From: Symsagittifera roscoffensis
Lineage: Eukaryota > Xenacoelomorpha > Acoela > Convolutidae
Direction: 5' to 3'
Assembly: GCF_963678635.1 (NCBI RefSeq)
Contig: NC_087071.1
Coordinates: forward strand, 11,051,088 to 11,115,087
Length of the DNA stretch: 64,000 nucleotides
Under the pieces are notes generated by a model. The model saw only the letters and a program-made list of their open reading frames with translations. It made no database searches and was not told the origin of the DNA. Within the stretch, counting starts at the first letter, position 1, and every line of letters begins with the position of its first letter. A program made the position numbers and the translations under genes. Shown one piece after another: positions 27,580-39,827 of the stretch.

Positions 27580-27592
27580 CCCAGGAGCGCCA
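27580..27592 (-). promoter_or_regulatory. Candidate tRNA primer binding site (copy B)
   Basis: In element sense this reads TGGCGCTCCTGGG, starting about 12 bases after the LTR end, and it is identical in C at 50866-50878. Primer sites start with TGG, the complement of the tRNA CCA end. The gap to the LTR is longer than usual, and I cannot name the tRNA. Confidence 0.35.
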
Positions 27593-27604
27593 TAAAAACA
27601 TGTA

Positions 27605-27876
27605 TGTAACATCCGCCCGGAAGATTCATATCGAAGGAAAACAAAACTAAGTCTTAAGACGACTGGCTAACGTCTAAACAGAGCTTTGCATGCTTTTCAC
27701 CGTCTCTACCAAGCCAGTACTTCCGGTGGTCTTTCTAACATCGGGTCGACAAAAACGTTACTGTTCTCCGGCTTTGACCAGAACGCTCAAATTAACTTAA
27801 TTACATGCAGAAATAGTGAGCTCATGGCTGGGTCTCAGTATCCCCAGACCACGAGGCCACTCCTAAAAACAGGGCT
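27605..27876 (-). repeat. Partial LTR next to the primer site (copy B)
   Basis: The sequence begins TGTAACATCC and matches the element 3' third of the LTR up to AAAAACAGGGCT, where it switches to an ORF2 fragment. It is probably the original 5' LTR of B, or a recombined one. Confidence 0.7.
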
Positions 27877-28315
27877 GTTCTGAGAATACCCAAAACCATT
27901 GAAAGGATATGGTCAAGGTAAAGGTTGATGCCTTGGTTCCGTGCGGTGATGACATCATGGATGTATGAACGCGCGCAGCGTCATATGTTGAGGAACACGG
28001 AAGCCCATCAATGTTTCGAGCTAGATATAGGACCGGGAGACTATAAAAGAGCATTCTTAACGCACAGAAACGCGGTTAGCACGGCGGTGAAGCGAGTGGC
28101 TGGAGCGCCTTGTGTGACAAAAATTGAGAAAAAAGAGGTCTTACGAGCTGACCTAGAGCGGAATGTGAGCCTGTGTCTTCACAACTGCTTTTGCAGGAAC
28201 CGAGAGGAAAAGGTGAATGTGGAATTGCTACCTTATTGGAAACCGAGGCTGTTGGAACAGGAGAGTTGGGGGACGGCCCACAACTCCTTGGACATGTTGG
28301 AAAAAGTTCTAGAAT
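27877..28315 (+). pseudogene. Fragment of an A-type ORF2 (C-terminal part)
   Basis: These 438 aligned bases are colinear with copy A 9683-10120 without a gap and encode the same C-terminal region, including the CLHNCFC and RLLEQE motifs. A CAA-to-TAA change near 27916 breaks the frame; it then stays open from 27925. The fragment lies opposite to B, between a partial LTR and a complete LTR end. It resembles A more than the B or C ORF2, so it came from another A-type element. Confidence 0.85.
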
Positions 28316-29242
28316 TGTAACATTCGCCCGGAAGATACATATCGACGGAAAACAAAACTAAGTCCTAAGACGACTGGCTAACATCTATACAGAGTTTTGC
28401 ATGCTTTTCACCGTCTCTACCAAGCCAGTACTTTCGGTGGTCTTTCTTACATCGGGTCGACAAAAACGTTACTGTTCTCCGGCTTCGACCAGAACGCTCA
28501 AATTAACTAGATTACATGCAAATAGTGAGCTCATGGCTGGGTCTCAGTATCCCCAGACCACGAGGTCACTCCTAAAAACAGGGCTATTACTATTTATTGA
28601 ATTATTGTTTTTGTTCAGTAGATAAAAATCATCATCTCCATCGAAGATGGATCAACCCTTTCCCCCCATCTCCTAGCTCCTCATCCTTATCAAAAATAAT
28701 CCGAATATCAGTTAAATTCAGGTCAGGACATCAGGACATGACAGGATGCTAAAAGTTTATGTAACACGATAAAAAGTCTCAGTTCCTTTACCCTTCCGGA
28801 TTGACGAATCCGGTGAATCAAGCTCGTTAACCTTGATTTCCTCCTAATCCGGAAGGCTGTCTTTCACCCTTCACCGTTATTCGCAACGGCCTTGCAACTA
28901 TTGTAGCGGCACAATAGTTGCAACTCGGAGTGTTCTGTGTTACTCTGTAACTCGTTGTCGTTTTTAATCTCGATTTTTGTCTTGTTCGCTATCGCAGATA
29001 AAGTTGTTCTGTCCTTCTTTCTCGTTTTTGCCAAAATGGCCGTTTCTGACGTTTCTCAGAAATCTGACGTCATAATTCGAATTTTTGAAATTTTAAAATA
29101 CCAGAATATTCTAGCCCTCACCGTTTGGCCAATCGTTCCAATAACGTTCTTAATTCTTAACAATCACCAATCCGGAGGGCTTGCTGCTAAAAAATCGAAT
29201 TCTGCAGAGATTGCATTTTGGCCATTCTGGTCGAATGTCACA
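28316..29242 (-). repeat. 5' LTR of copy B
   Basis: The 927 bp complete LTR has ends TGTAACATTC and GAATGTCACA on the plus strand. It is about 98 percent identical to 12009-12928, with an 8-base insertion (TCAGGACA-type duplication) near 28730. Hairpins lie at 28792-28856 and 28892-28923. It abuts an inner part of the C LTR on the right and the ORF2 fragment on the left, where a primer site would be expected. Confidence 0.75.
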
Positions 29243-29756
29243 CAGGACATGACAGGAAGCTAAAAGTTTATACAAAATGATAAAAGTTTCAGTCCCGAAA
29301 CCCTTCCGGATTCTTGAATCCACTGAATCAAGCACGTTAAAGTTGATTTCTCCGTAACCCAGAAGGCTGTCTTCCACCCTTCACCGTTGTTCGCAACGGC
29401 CTTGCAACTATTGTAGCGACACAATAGTTGCAACTCGGAACGTTCTCTGTCAACTCCGTGATTCGTTGTCGTTGTTTAATCTCAGTTTCCGTTGTTCTCA
29501 CGATCGCAACTAAGGTTGTTCTTTTGCTTTTTAGCTCTTCCGCCAAAATGGCCGTTTCGGACGTTTCTCAGAAATGTTACGTCATCACTTCGAAAATTTA
29601 AAACTTCAAAATACTAGAATATCTTGACCTTCACCGTTCCACTAATCATCCGAATAACGTCGTTAATCCTTCAAAATCACTAACTCGGAAGGTCCGCTGC
29701 TAAAAAATTCCTAAACTGCAGAGATTGCATTTTGTCCATTCTGGTCGAATGTCACA
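29243..29756 (-). repeat. 5' part of the split 3' LTR of copy C
   Basis: This 514 bp matches 12420-12928 of the B LTR with roughly 20 percent divergence, and it keeps the 13 bp hairpin at 29402-29433. It ends GAATGTCACA against the C polypurine tract. It continues, in LTR coordinates, from the piece at 11793-12008. Confidence 0.75.
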
Positions 29757-30576
29757 TACTCCCCTGACAGTCCGGTCAAAGTCCTCATTGAATCACGCAA
29801 TGTTCGTAAAATAGATACAGTGTCATCGAACAGAATTTACAAAATGCACGAAATTACTTTTATCCACGTCACATCGACTCACTGCAGAATATAAATGGCA
29901 TCATACCACATCACTATAGCCTTCAAATTCTTTCATTAGTATGCACATTGAGGATATGACCCAAGATAAAACATATTTTCCGACTTCCAATGTCAATGTC
30001 CCGATTAAAACGTTTTCTTTTAGATTTAAAAGGTGTTGGTTTGCAGGACAGTCCTGCCAACCAACAAGCTAAAATTATCCTACTATGCTTTTTCCCCTCG
30101 AAAATCTTGCTTGTTTTTGTCCTGAATATTGAAACTAAGAAACTCTGTGGTTAAAAGAACAATGAAACAATCTCCCTCTTCGAGATATTGCCCAAGCCTT
30201 TCATGTCACCACAAAGTGATCAGTTCTCCTAGCTGATTAAAAACAGTCATGTAGGCTGGAATGTTTAAATATACTCCTTCACTCAAGCCTTTCTAAATAA
30301 ATAGTTAATAAGTGTCTCTAAAGCCACTCAACTAAAATCAAAATGCAAATTTATATATGCAACAATTTCAAAACTCAACTAAATGTCTCAGTCTTCAATT
30401 ACAACTTGGTTGCTTGGTTTCTCACTTGAGTTTTTTTACACACATAAAACAATTCTGAGTTTTAACTTCTTCTTCATCACTCCTTTGTTTTTTTCTTTTT
30501 TCGTCGTTTAGAAGTTCTAAAACTTCTAAATTCTTCTAATTTCATCTCTTTTTGCATCTCGTTTTTCGGTCATTCG
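29757..30576 (-). other. 3' UTR and polypurine tract of copy C
   Basis: The first bases in element sense before the LTR read TGTCAGGGGAGTA, the polypurine tract. The rest matches the 3' UTR of B, including the GCAGGAC/GTCCTGC hairpin near 30050. No gene is seen. Confidence 0.65.
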
Positions 30577-33500
30577 TCAATGTTCCATTTCTTCCTCCTG
30601 TGATACTGACTCTGCACTCTCAGTCTCCGTATCCTGCAACACGTCGTTAGCCATCCTGACGCTGCTGGAAGCCGTCCTTCAACACTTCTGCTCTTCTACC
30701 CTCTGTTTGCAACAAGGTAGGGGATCCACGTTAGATTCTCTATTCCTGCAGAAGCTGTTGTGGAGACACAACGTCACATTTCTCTCCAAATCTTCCTTTA
30801 ACATCTCTGCCTTCTCCTTTCCACTACGTTCACTTGTCCTGGAAATTCTTTTCACAGCGATGGTCACTGCATTCCGATAAATAACGAGAGCTCGCTTTAA
30901 AGCTCCTGCTCCAATGTCCAGCTGATATTCACTGTACACTCTGCCGTGCTTCGACATATGCTTTTTCGCATACTCGTACAACCATGCAGTCATGTTAGCT
31001 CTGAACCATGGCATCAATCGTTTTCTTGCCCATATCTTCTTCACTTCCATCGGAATGTTCAGAATTTTGCACATTGTCTCAAAAAGATCTAAATCTTTTA
31101 GACAATCTAATTTCCGCAACTGTTCTCTCGTCGGCGCTTCCTGTCTATTGTTCTCTCTTACGTGAGCTTCCAGCCATCGTATCGCCATCATAACTCCCAC
31201 TATCACTATTGTTATGGGCTGTGATGAATCTGGTAAACCCTTGGAGAGCAGCTCTCCAGAGTTCCAGATCAACACCAGATTACTACGCTTGGGATACCAC
31301 CAGGTCTGCAGCAAGCAGTGGCAAGGAAACTCGTCATGTGTCAACATGATGCTCCTCCAATTACGTTTTCCCGAAGCTTCCAGTAATGGTTCCACTTCCA
31401 TCAACACTCGGTGGACTTCATCATTCTCGTCTACTGTATTTAATCTGTGACAGTTGATCCTCTCTGTTTCTGTCTCTCAAAGTCACTGAAATTCCCGCTC
31501 ACATATCCCATGAACTTCTTTCCTAATATTGACTCCAATTCTTCCTTGGTTCTCTCTGGAACTGCCGAGAACATCTTATATAGCAACTCGTAAGACTTCT
31601 CGAACATTCTCGCCAGTCTCACACACTTCGGCACTGAGAAGGCTTGATCCACGATCGTTCTCGTACTCTTTACATCCACAGCTACGAAATGTACAGGGTA
31701 TCTGCTCTTGCACATTGGAGCCATTGTTGAACCCACTAAATATCGTGCTCCTGATGGTCTAGAATAAGTCTCACTGTGTCTGATGTTCATTTCCGTCTCG
31801 ATTGCTGCCCTCCATTTTCCTATGTATTTCTGCTCAGTCTGCAGAACTCCTGGGAACACTTCTACACTGATGGCTGTGACCATCTCATGTTTCTGCTCTA
31901 GATTCAATAGTGACTCTAAAGAACCAAACACGCTGTAGAATCCTAGTGCAGTCACTAGATTCACATCGGTTCCTCCACGACAATCCGCTATCAGTTCCGT
32001 TTCTTTCCTCGTTTTCATCACGACATTTCCAAACAATACCGTCAATTGCTTGTGTTGTTTCTCTAGGGTCTTCACACAGTCCAGAACTCCACAAACGTGA
32101 CCCTCTAGTCCACAGACTTCCGCCAGACAGCTACAAGGTTTGACCCAGTCTTCTGGTCCCCAGCTAGGCAACTATCTTCTCCATTGCTCCTAGAGGCCGT
32201 TATCATCACATTATATATGATGTTGAGGTCACGCAGGTTACAGTCTGCATTCAGTTCCCTCAGCACGTCTTTTGTCGCCCGTAATATCGAGTCAGCATTG
32301 TGACTAGGACACCATGATGGCCTCATCAATTCCCACACTGCCATCAAGCTCGTTCTCAGTAATTCATCTGAGAATCCCAACCCAAACTCCACTCTTTTAG
32401 CAGATTTTGGTACGGAAGGTGCAGTCACCTCTTCTTCCAAGACCAGTCCCAATTTCGCCTGTGGATTATTAACGCTCTTAATCGTTACAATTCTGGACGT
32501 CCAGAATCTTAGCAACACCGCCTGCTCGTAAGCGAAGAAGCAATCGCGTTTGTCTTCACTCAGGAAAGGGTTGTACGCTATCCCTATGATCCCGGATACG
32601 TAGCTATACGATTTCTTCTTGATCGGTCCACAGCATTCACTGGATTTCGGCAGTGCCCCTATAGATTCTTTGGCAAGTCTCAACTCCTTGTTTGAGAATC
32701 TCCTGATTTCGTCTATCTTTCTCATGGGTTCTAATTCCTCGGTTTCTTTCATGTTCACCCTCATCGGCTTACTTTGCTGCATATCCAGCAGTGCTAGCAA
32801 GAATAAGGCTTTCGCTCGCTCATCGCCTTCCCTCAACACCTTAACACAAGTGTTTAATGAGGGTACTGAAATCTGCTCTATCAGGAATCGAATGAAACAG
32901 AGAGCGTCTCTCCGCTTCGCACACGCTACTACTGCTCCTTCTTGGACTATCAGATTCGTCATAAGGAAAACCTTCTTCTCTTTTGACCTCTTCCTTACTT
33001 CTGAATCATATTCTTCGCGAGTCAGTCACATCATGCACCAGGCGAACCTGAGTTGTAACTCTGTTCTTACGTAAGGTACTGCCACGAGAGCATGTATTCT
33101 TGGCGTAGTCCTCATTTCTTCTTCGAAATACCTTAATACCACTGCTTTCCATGGAAGGCTCACCAACTGATCCATCGTCTCTGCCTGTATGTCAGACGAC
33201 GCTAAAGTCCCGTACGCCTTTCTGCTTGAGGGTGGTGCCTTGCAACATCGTTTCCAGATAACCCTCCATGGCTTTTTCGTCTTCCAGGGCCATCACATAC
33301 CCTCCAGCCGAGTTTCGGTATTCTAACATCTCCATGTATCCACCGGTGGGTTCATCTATCGACACAGTCTCCGACACTGTTAGTCGGTTATATTCCACTG
33401 GTATTAGTTGTCCTGCGACACTTCCCTTTCCGTGATTCATGCGAAATGGCTTAAAGTCTTTCATTTCGCTCTCCCCACATTGGCTGAGTATTTCCATTTT

Positions 33501-36500
33501 CCTTTTGAATTTATAACCTGTTGACTTTATCCCCGCCATGAGAATGGGTGGCACCATCGCTATATCAGTTAACATTTTATCTGTGCCAGGCAATTGATAA
33601 TCACCTTGTCCCAAATCCATGAACTCTTCGACTCGTTTCCTTTTCGTTGAATTGACAGCTTTCATCGATATCTCCGAATCCACCTTCATCTTTCCTACTC
33701 TTCTCGACATCACTCTGCTGCCTAACTTCATTTTCATCGCATTGATTTTATCAATCACCAACTTTGATCGCATCGTCCCTCTCCTGGTTCTTGACAAATA
33801 CACCACCTCTCCTTTATCGTCCTGCGGTGTCATCTTGATGGGAGAATTCGCTTCACTTTCATCAGTGGCCGAGTCGATCAACAACTCACTCAGTCTCCCT
33901 TCACAATCATCAAGCTTGTCAAGGACTTCTCTCATCAAGGGTTGGTTTAGACCCGTTTTCAGAATGGACTGGGTCCCATAGCTCTGAACCACGGTCCAGA
34001 CTTCTTCCATAAACGCCACTCTGTCCAATTTGCATCCCGTCCTACTCTCGTGGTCTCGGTGATGTACTTCCCATTCTTCTTCAGGCAGCGTTCCCAAGAA
34101 AGGTACTCTGGCTGAGGCCTCTTTTCTTCTCCTGCTAGGTGGTTTCATGAGGATTCTCTGGTCGTTATTTCTAGAATTCCATAAAGGCTGACGGAGGCTC
34201 CAGTGTCGAGATGCCTTCATCGGCTGGCTCAGTCGTTTCCAACGTATCTGCATTGTTCTCAAGATCACTGAAGATATATAAAATCCAGGCTGGATTTTCC
34301 TCCTGTCGATGCCCTGTCGTCTTCCCCACCAGCTTGATCTGCATCTTGTTGCATGGGTTCTTCGGTTTGACGGCTTCCTCCCTGTCCGTCATCTCCTTCT
34401 GACTTTTCCTTGTTCGAGTTCGAGGGTCCTTGTTCATCATTGTCGGCTTCTTCCGGAAATCTCGGTATGAGCAATGTACCGGCCGATCTATCTTCCTCTT
34501 CTCCACGGACCACTTTGATTTCCTCGCAGCCGAAGGGTGCTAGGAAGGTTCTCGTCTGCAGTATTCCTCCCACTTTCATCTCCTGTTTCACACTAGTCAG
34601 GATTATGGAGGCTTCAGGCAGTTCGGTCCTGCCTCTCATCTTCATCGGAGCTAAGCCTAATCCCTTCAAATTTCTCGTCAAATCTTCCAGGCTTGGGAGT
34701 CGCGGCGTTGCTTATTCGCCTTCTCGTCGCTTGGTCCATATATGCAAATCTTGTGTATTGTAACACGGCGGCATTTCTCCCTACAAAGTATGGATCCATC
34801 GTTCCCACGAAATTCCCTACTCTCCTCTCATTGGTTTCGAATGCTCTCAATCTAGGAGTTTGTACCACGGAGACTGCTCCGAGCAACATCCTTCTTATCA
34901 GAGGGAATTCAGGGATTGCCTCCGGCAGCTTCTTGTAATCACCCCAGTCCTTCGTCTCTTCTCTCACTTTAAGATATGCTGCGGTGAGACGAGGCACTCT
35001 GGTTATTTCACCATTCGTTTTATCATAGGGTCTCAGATTCCAAAGTTTCGGAAACGCTTCGATGTGTCCTCTTCCTACTTCTCCCATGCGATCACGGAAG
35101 TGATCGTCAAAATTGATGACTGTCATCTCTGGCTCCGATATTTTCGTAAACAACAGATCTTCACTCATGAGCTCCCGCAATGTGTGCTGCTCACACCAGT
35201 TTAGTGTACTACCGTCCACTGCTGATATGAGGTTCAGGTGCAGCACCGACCTCCTATATGATTCCACTTTCACGTCAGGGAACGCAAACGTGACTGCTGG
35301 TCCATAGATCACCGTCACAAACTCCGTGACTCCTCTGATTAGCGCCAGGGGATCGGTCCTCATAGCCAAGCTCAGATCGGTTAACAGGGGCATGCCTCCA
35401 ACATGTCGTCTAACATCTTCCTCTCTTTCAATCGTCTCGTCTTCTCCCGTCCCAAAGCGATTTTGTTGTAAGAGATACTGGATAAGAGTGTGTCTCAGGT
35501 CTCTTATCTTGTTCCACGAGTCCGTGGATTTCTTCATATCCAAGTTCCTCACTCTCTCTCTCTCATCCGCTCTGGACAACGTGTCAGTTTCATCAGTCCT
35601 CCCAAGTTTCCGTGGGTAATTGCAATCAATGTCAGAAGTCCATGTAGCTGCAGGTTCTGGACTCCGTCGGTGAGCAGTATCGCCGGTCTTTTCACGAAAC
35701 TCTCTGCTCCAAATGTCACGAACAAGGCTATTAGTTCCACTATCGATACTTCCACTACTGCTTGGAGGAATTCTTTTATCAAGTAATGCGAGACTTTCGG
35801 GTAAACTTTTGCCAAGAAGTACGCGGTACATCCGGCCCCCAATCCTTCTAGCATGCTGTCTGTCCGTTCAAAGCCCTCCTGTCCCTTCACTTCCTGGGTC
35901 CAGAAGGTTTCCAGAGTAATCTGACACATTCTGATCACAAATTCAGCGGTCTTTTCCCCGGCATTTTCCGCCAGGTTCACCTCCTTCAACAAGTAGGCAT
36001 GTATCTTTGCGATCATCACGGGGCCTCGCTCAAAAGCGTCTGCACCCAAGGCCGCTACTCTGGGATTCAGGTGTAGCCACTGGTTGGCTTCCGGCTTGGT
36101 TCTCAGAACCATCGCCTCCAAGTGAGCTCTCGTCTCTAATGAATTTTTCCTTCTTGTGTTTTCACCTGCCACTTCCATTGCTCGGAACCATAAGTCGTTG
36201 GACATCGCCGCGATCACTCGATGGTCGTCGTCTATTCCCGGTTTCAGTTTGAGCTGTCGACTGAAGTTGGACAGTTCCAACCCCAGCACCTCGTCCAACA
36301 CTAACATGTGCAGCGCATGGTCCTTGAATCCTCTCATCGCGTTTGAGATATCTGACCACACTGCACGCAGTTCAGCCTTGAGTGGCCTCAGGTTCTCCAT
36401 CTCTATCATGCGATTCGGGGCTGATATGATCACATCATATTTTCCTTCCGAAAGTAAGGTCACAATCGCATACACAAATTTCAGTCCATCCGGAAGATGT

Positions 36501-39461
36501 GCATATCCCGGAGACAACGCGAATACTATTCTCGGTGTCACTTTGGTGAATGACCCCTCCTTTGTCGCATCCACCACTTCGCCCATCGACTCAAGGATAT
36601 CTTTTATCGCGGGCCATACAGCGTTCTCTGCCGTTGTAGGATCTCTGAGTCTGCTCAGAAAACCTCAACTGTGTAGATGGTCATTGATGCCAGCAAACAC
36701 AATCGTAATTGGGTTCATGTCCGTCTGCCTTTGTACCCCTATAGCCAGAGATATCGATTGCAGTAGGTCCAGGTCGACCGCTGCCAACATTATGACGTCC
36801 GGTCAAAACAGAGACTTGGAGGTGTACACGAACTCTGAATTCGCTACTATCATAATCTTGGCCTTCCTCATTTCTGCTTTGTCATAAGCGGCGAAGATGG
36901 TCTCATCTTTCTTTATCGCTATCAATCCGCCTTATCTCTGGGCATCACCATCTTGATTCACTAGTTTTGGGTATATTCTCTCTTTCACATGACCAGGGGG
37001 TGAGCTTAGTTGCTTGAACATCTTCACATGTTGTCCGATCGGTGCCCTTGTCACTAGAAATCTTACAGGTCTCTTTTCTCGATTCCCTTTGTCATGATTC
37101 AACCTCACGTCTTGCAATGGTATTATGTTCACTGGTCCCATCGTGTTGTTAGAGGGCAGTCCCTCTAGGTCAGCAAATCTCATGGCCGTCGTGGAGCTGA
37201 ATTTTATGCTAGCGGCTATCAACCAGTCTACGCCGGTTATCGAGTACAATCTGCTGACGGATAGCGTCGCAACATTCAGCATCCTCCTTGCATCTTCGAT
37301 GAAGCTCACCCTCTGGAGATCCAGATTCATTAGCTCGTCTTTGTATACATGCCAGGGAGACGGTTTGGGTCTTGACCACATCAACGAGCCTCTGCCCGGA
37401 CGTCTCTCCTCTCGACTGGTACTTGTCGTCTCCCATCTAGTGTCCGATCTAGGGTCCGATCTAGACGTGCCGGCTGTCTCTTCGATTGGGTTGACAGTTC
37501 CTATTCTTCTTCTAGGATGGATGTTCCTCCTCATCGGCGCTTCTCCCAATCAATCCTGTACGTCTGTCCTTTGACCTGGTTCGCTGGAGCTTTGTTGCCT
37601 GTAGTTCGTGACGGCCGGGACCGTACCCAAGCGTGTTTCCAGGCTAGGATGCACAAAGGTGGTAATCACCGCGTCACTCGCCGTTTCTTCTTCCTTCAGT
37701 CTTCCTGTGTCAAAGAGTTCCGCTTCTAGTTCGTCCAACCGTTCTTGGAAGAATCGATTCAACCAAGCTTGTCCTTCAATACTGTCGAAGTGGATGCCGT
37801 TCGTGGTCAGTCTGGCCTGATCCATAGCTCTCAACTCATGTTCGATGTCCATGAGGATCATTCTTCCGGCGTTCCGACTTGCGAGGCTCCTCAAGATGTT
37901 ATTCCATCTGACGACTCCCTCGTTGTGACTTCTTTCTGGTGCTGTCAGGCTTCTCGTATTCATTGGCACAGTGCAAAGGGTCAGTACCGCGTAATTGAAT
38001 TTCTGCCAGAGGGTAGTAAACAAACACACCATCATTGACTCCCATAGTGCTTCCTGCTCATCTGAACCTCTAGAGATGTCATTCGTCCCAACCAAGATCA
38101 TCACATTGGGGATCCTCCCTAGATTCATCAGTTCCACCATTCGATATAACTGGGCTATCGTCGCGCCTCCAAAGGCCATCACCGTGGTGACCCACCAGGT
38201 CCTCAAATTCGACAGCACTCTAACCAAACTGTCTCCCAGTATCAGATGGGATGTTCCGAGTGGTGGTTGCTGCAGGTTTACTGCCGGGCTCCAAGTCGCT
38301 CGGTTGAAGCAGGCCCTCGGATCAATCTCCGGAACTCCCGTGAAATTATATTTCAATTGATTATTCTTTTGCACGTCTATTATGCGAGACACTTTCTTCG
38401 CTGGCATCTTCCGTATTCTTCTCTCTGGGGCCCTCGAGCTCCCCATGAGTGGTGTCACGTCACTTATCCCCTGTCTGATCACGGTCTGGGAGAGTCGTAC
38501 TCTGCCCGTGTCGTCGATCGTTCCATAGGGTGCAGTCACCCCGGAACCTGGCGCATTCTTGTTAGCTACCAGTCGTCCAGCTGTCTCTATCAGCTTCCTC
38601 ACTGTCTGTTCCACGACGGGGTCACCCAAGGTGTCACTAGGATCCGGGATTGTTACTCGATTTGCCTCTGCTGGGAGCCGTGTCTCCGTTGTTTGACTCA
38701 TTTCTCGAGGCGTCAAGAGCTCCATCGGGGACTGCCCACGAGGAATATTCCTTGCTGGTATCACTTTCTCCACGGCCGTTGTCAACGCCATCTGTTCCGA
38801 TCGCTCTTTGTAGTCCTGCCTCAAGCGCTCAACTTCTTGGCCCTGCTTTTTGTTGCAGTCTTCGAACAATTTTCTCCACATGTCTCGATCTTCCTCCATC
38901 TGGAGCATACTTTTGGTCATCTCTCTCCAGCTCCTTCTTCGTACTTTTCAGTTCATCGTTCTACTCATCCAGATCTTGCATGGTTTGGTTCGTCTGAACC
39001 TTCTGTCCTACTTTCGCCCTTTTTGGTGGCACAGCTGCTCTCAGTGGCGAACCAGACGAGGACGCCTCGCTGTTCGTCTCCTGATGCATTCTCGTCAGCC
39101 CAGGTTTAGGCTTGGAGGGCATAGGCATCTCACCTGGTTGGTAAATCCTAGAACTTCCCAATCCAGGCTCATTCGCCAAGTCACTCCCTGAGAGAGCCCC
39201 GTTTCTCCACCTCATCACTCTCATGTTCGGGCGGTCTAGTACTCACCTTTCTCAATATGCTGCCATCAACAGGACTTCCGATGGGCGGTCCCCACGGTCG
39301 TCATGCCCCAAGATGTTGATCAGGGCGGTCAGCAACATGACTACCTCTCGGTCCTCCAGAGCGAAGTCTCGTTCGATCAGCCGACGATAGATCGCATCTA
39401 CCATCGGTCCCACATATGCCTCTGCCAGGTCCATCAATTCATCCAAGTTGAAGTTATCCAT
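30577..39461 (-). pseudogene. ORF2, SGNH-domain giant protein (copy C, broken)
   Basis: This matches ORF2 of A and B over its whole length, from the ATG at 39461 to a nominal TGA at 30577-30579. Fragments fall in all three frames: 39461-39252 and 39224-38961 (N-terminal module), 38920-36932 (coiled coil and SGNH domain), 36586-35549, 35831-34614, 34681-34265, 34268-33192, 32962-32105, 32171-31440 and 31407-30679. The SGNH residues (GDSL, GTND, NGIHF) are still readable, as is the cysteine-rich C-terminus up to a TGA near 30679. At least six frame changes make a full-length product impossible. Confidence 0.85.
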
Positions 39462-39827
39462 TCTATTCTTTCAAGTTTGATTCGGTTTTGATTCCAAGAT
39501 TTGAATCAAGTGAGTAATTAAACGATCAATCAGGATCTAGAAAATAGGTCACGAATATCACTTTTGTCAGTTTCACCTTAACAGATATCGTTAAAAATTA
39601 TTTAAAAACAGTTCAGATAAAAAGATATTTTATCGTAAAATTTATTAAAATCCATCGGTCTCTAAAATTTTGGAATTCGACCTAAGATTGGATAGTCCAA
39701 ACTTTGGATCTATTCCTAAGATCGTCATTCAGTTGTTCATGGTCACTAACCCATGATCTTAATAACCTAAACATATCACATATTACATACAACTTAGTCT
39801 TTGACCTAACACCCTCTCGCACGTCAC
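39462..39827 (-). other. Gag-pol to ORF2 spacer (copy C)
   Basis: This AT-rich spacer aligns with that of B and includes the candidate splice acceptor at 39537-39548. No gene is seen. Confidence 0.6.
39537..39548 (-). promoter_or_regulatory. Candidate 3' splice site for ORF2 (copy C)
   Basis: In element sense it reads CCTATTTTCTAG followed by ATCCTGATTGATCG, 75 bases before the ORF2 start codon, matching A and B. Confidence 0.5.

Larger units (their letters stand above)
25836..27604 (-). other. Structured 5' leader of copy B
   Basis: This 1.8 kb leader matches the leader of C (about 49000-50890) throughout. It has no reading frame of substance. It is AT-rich with many CCTTCCGGATT-type words and stem-loops, listed separately. 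The pol-side edge is a deletion junction: sequence switches from CTCTACAGG of the integrase linker to GAACTAGACCCCTCC within a few bases. Confidence 0.7.
12009..29242 (-). mobile_element. Copy B: internally deleted giant retrotransposon inserted in the LTR of copy C
   Basis: B runs on the minus strand from its 5' LTR (28316-29242) to its 3' LTR (12009-12928). The two LTRs differ at only about 18 positions by eye plus an 8-base insertion, so it is the youngest dated copy here. The left flank is ACTCAG. The right flank reads CAGGAC, or CACAGGAC if the LTR is taken to start at TGACATTC. This allows a 5 bp target duplication CTCAG/CACAG with one mismatch. Gag, protease, RT and RNase H are missing between 25835 and 25836. 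The 5' end also contains a foreign ORF2 fragment and a second, partial LTR. Confidence 0.7.

Noticed and set aside
28316-29242. Solo LTR independent of copy B
   Set aside because: It is about 98 percent identical to 12009-12928, and the outer flanks of the two rebuild one older LTR, which fits an LTR pair better. A recombined LTR remains possible because its inner flank is not a primer site.
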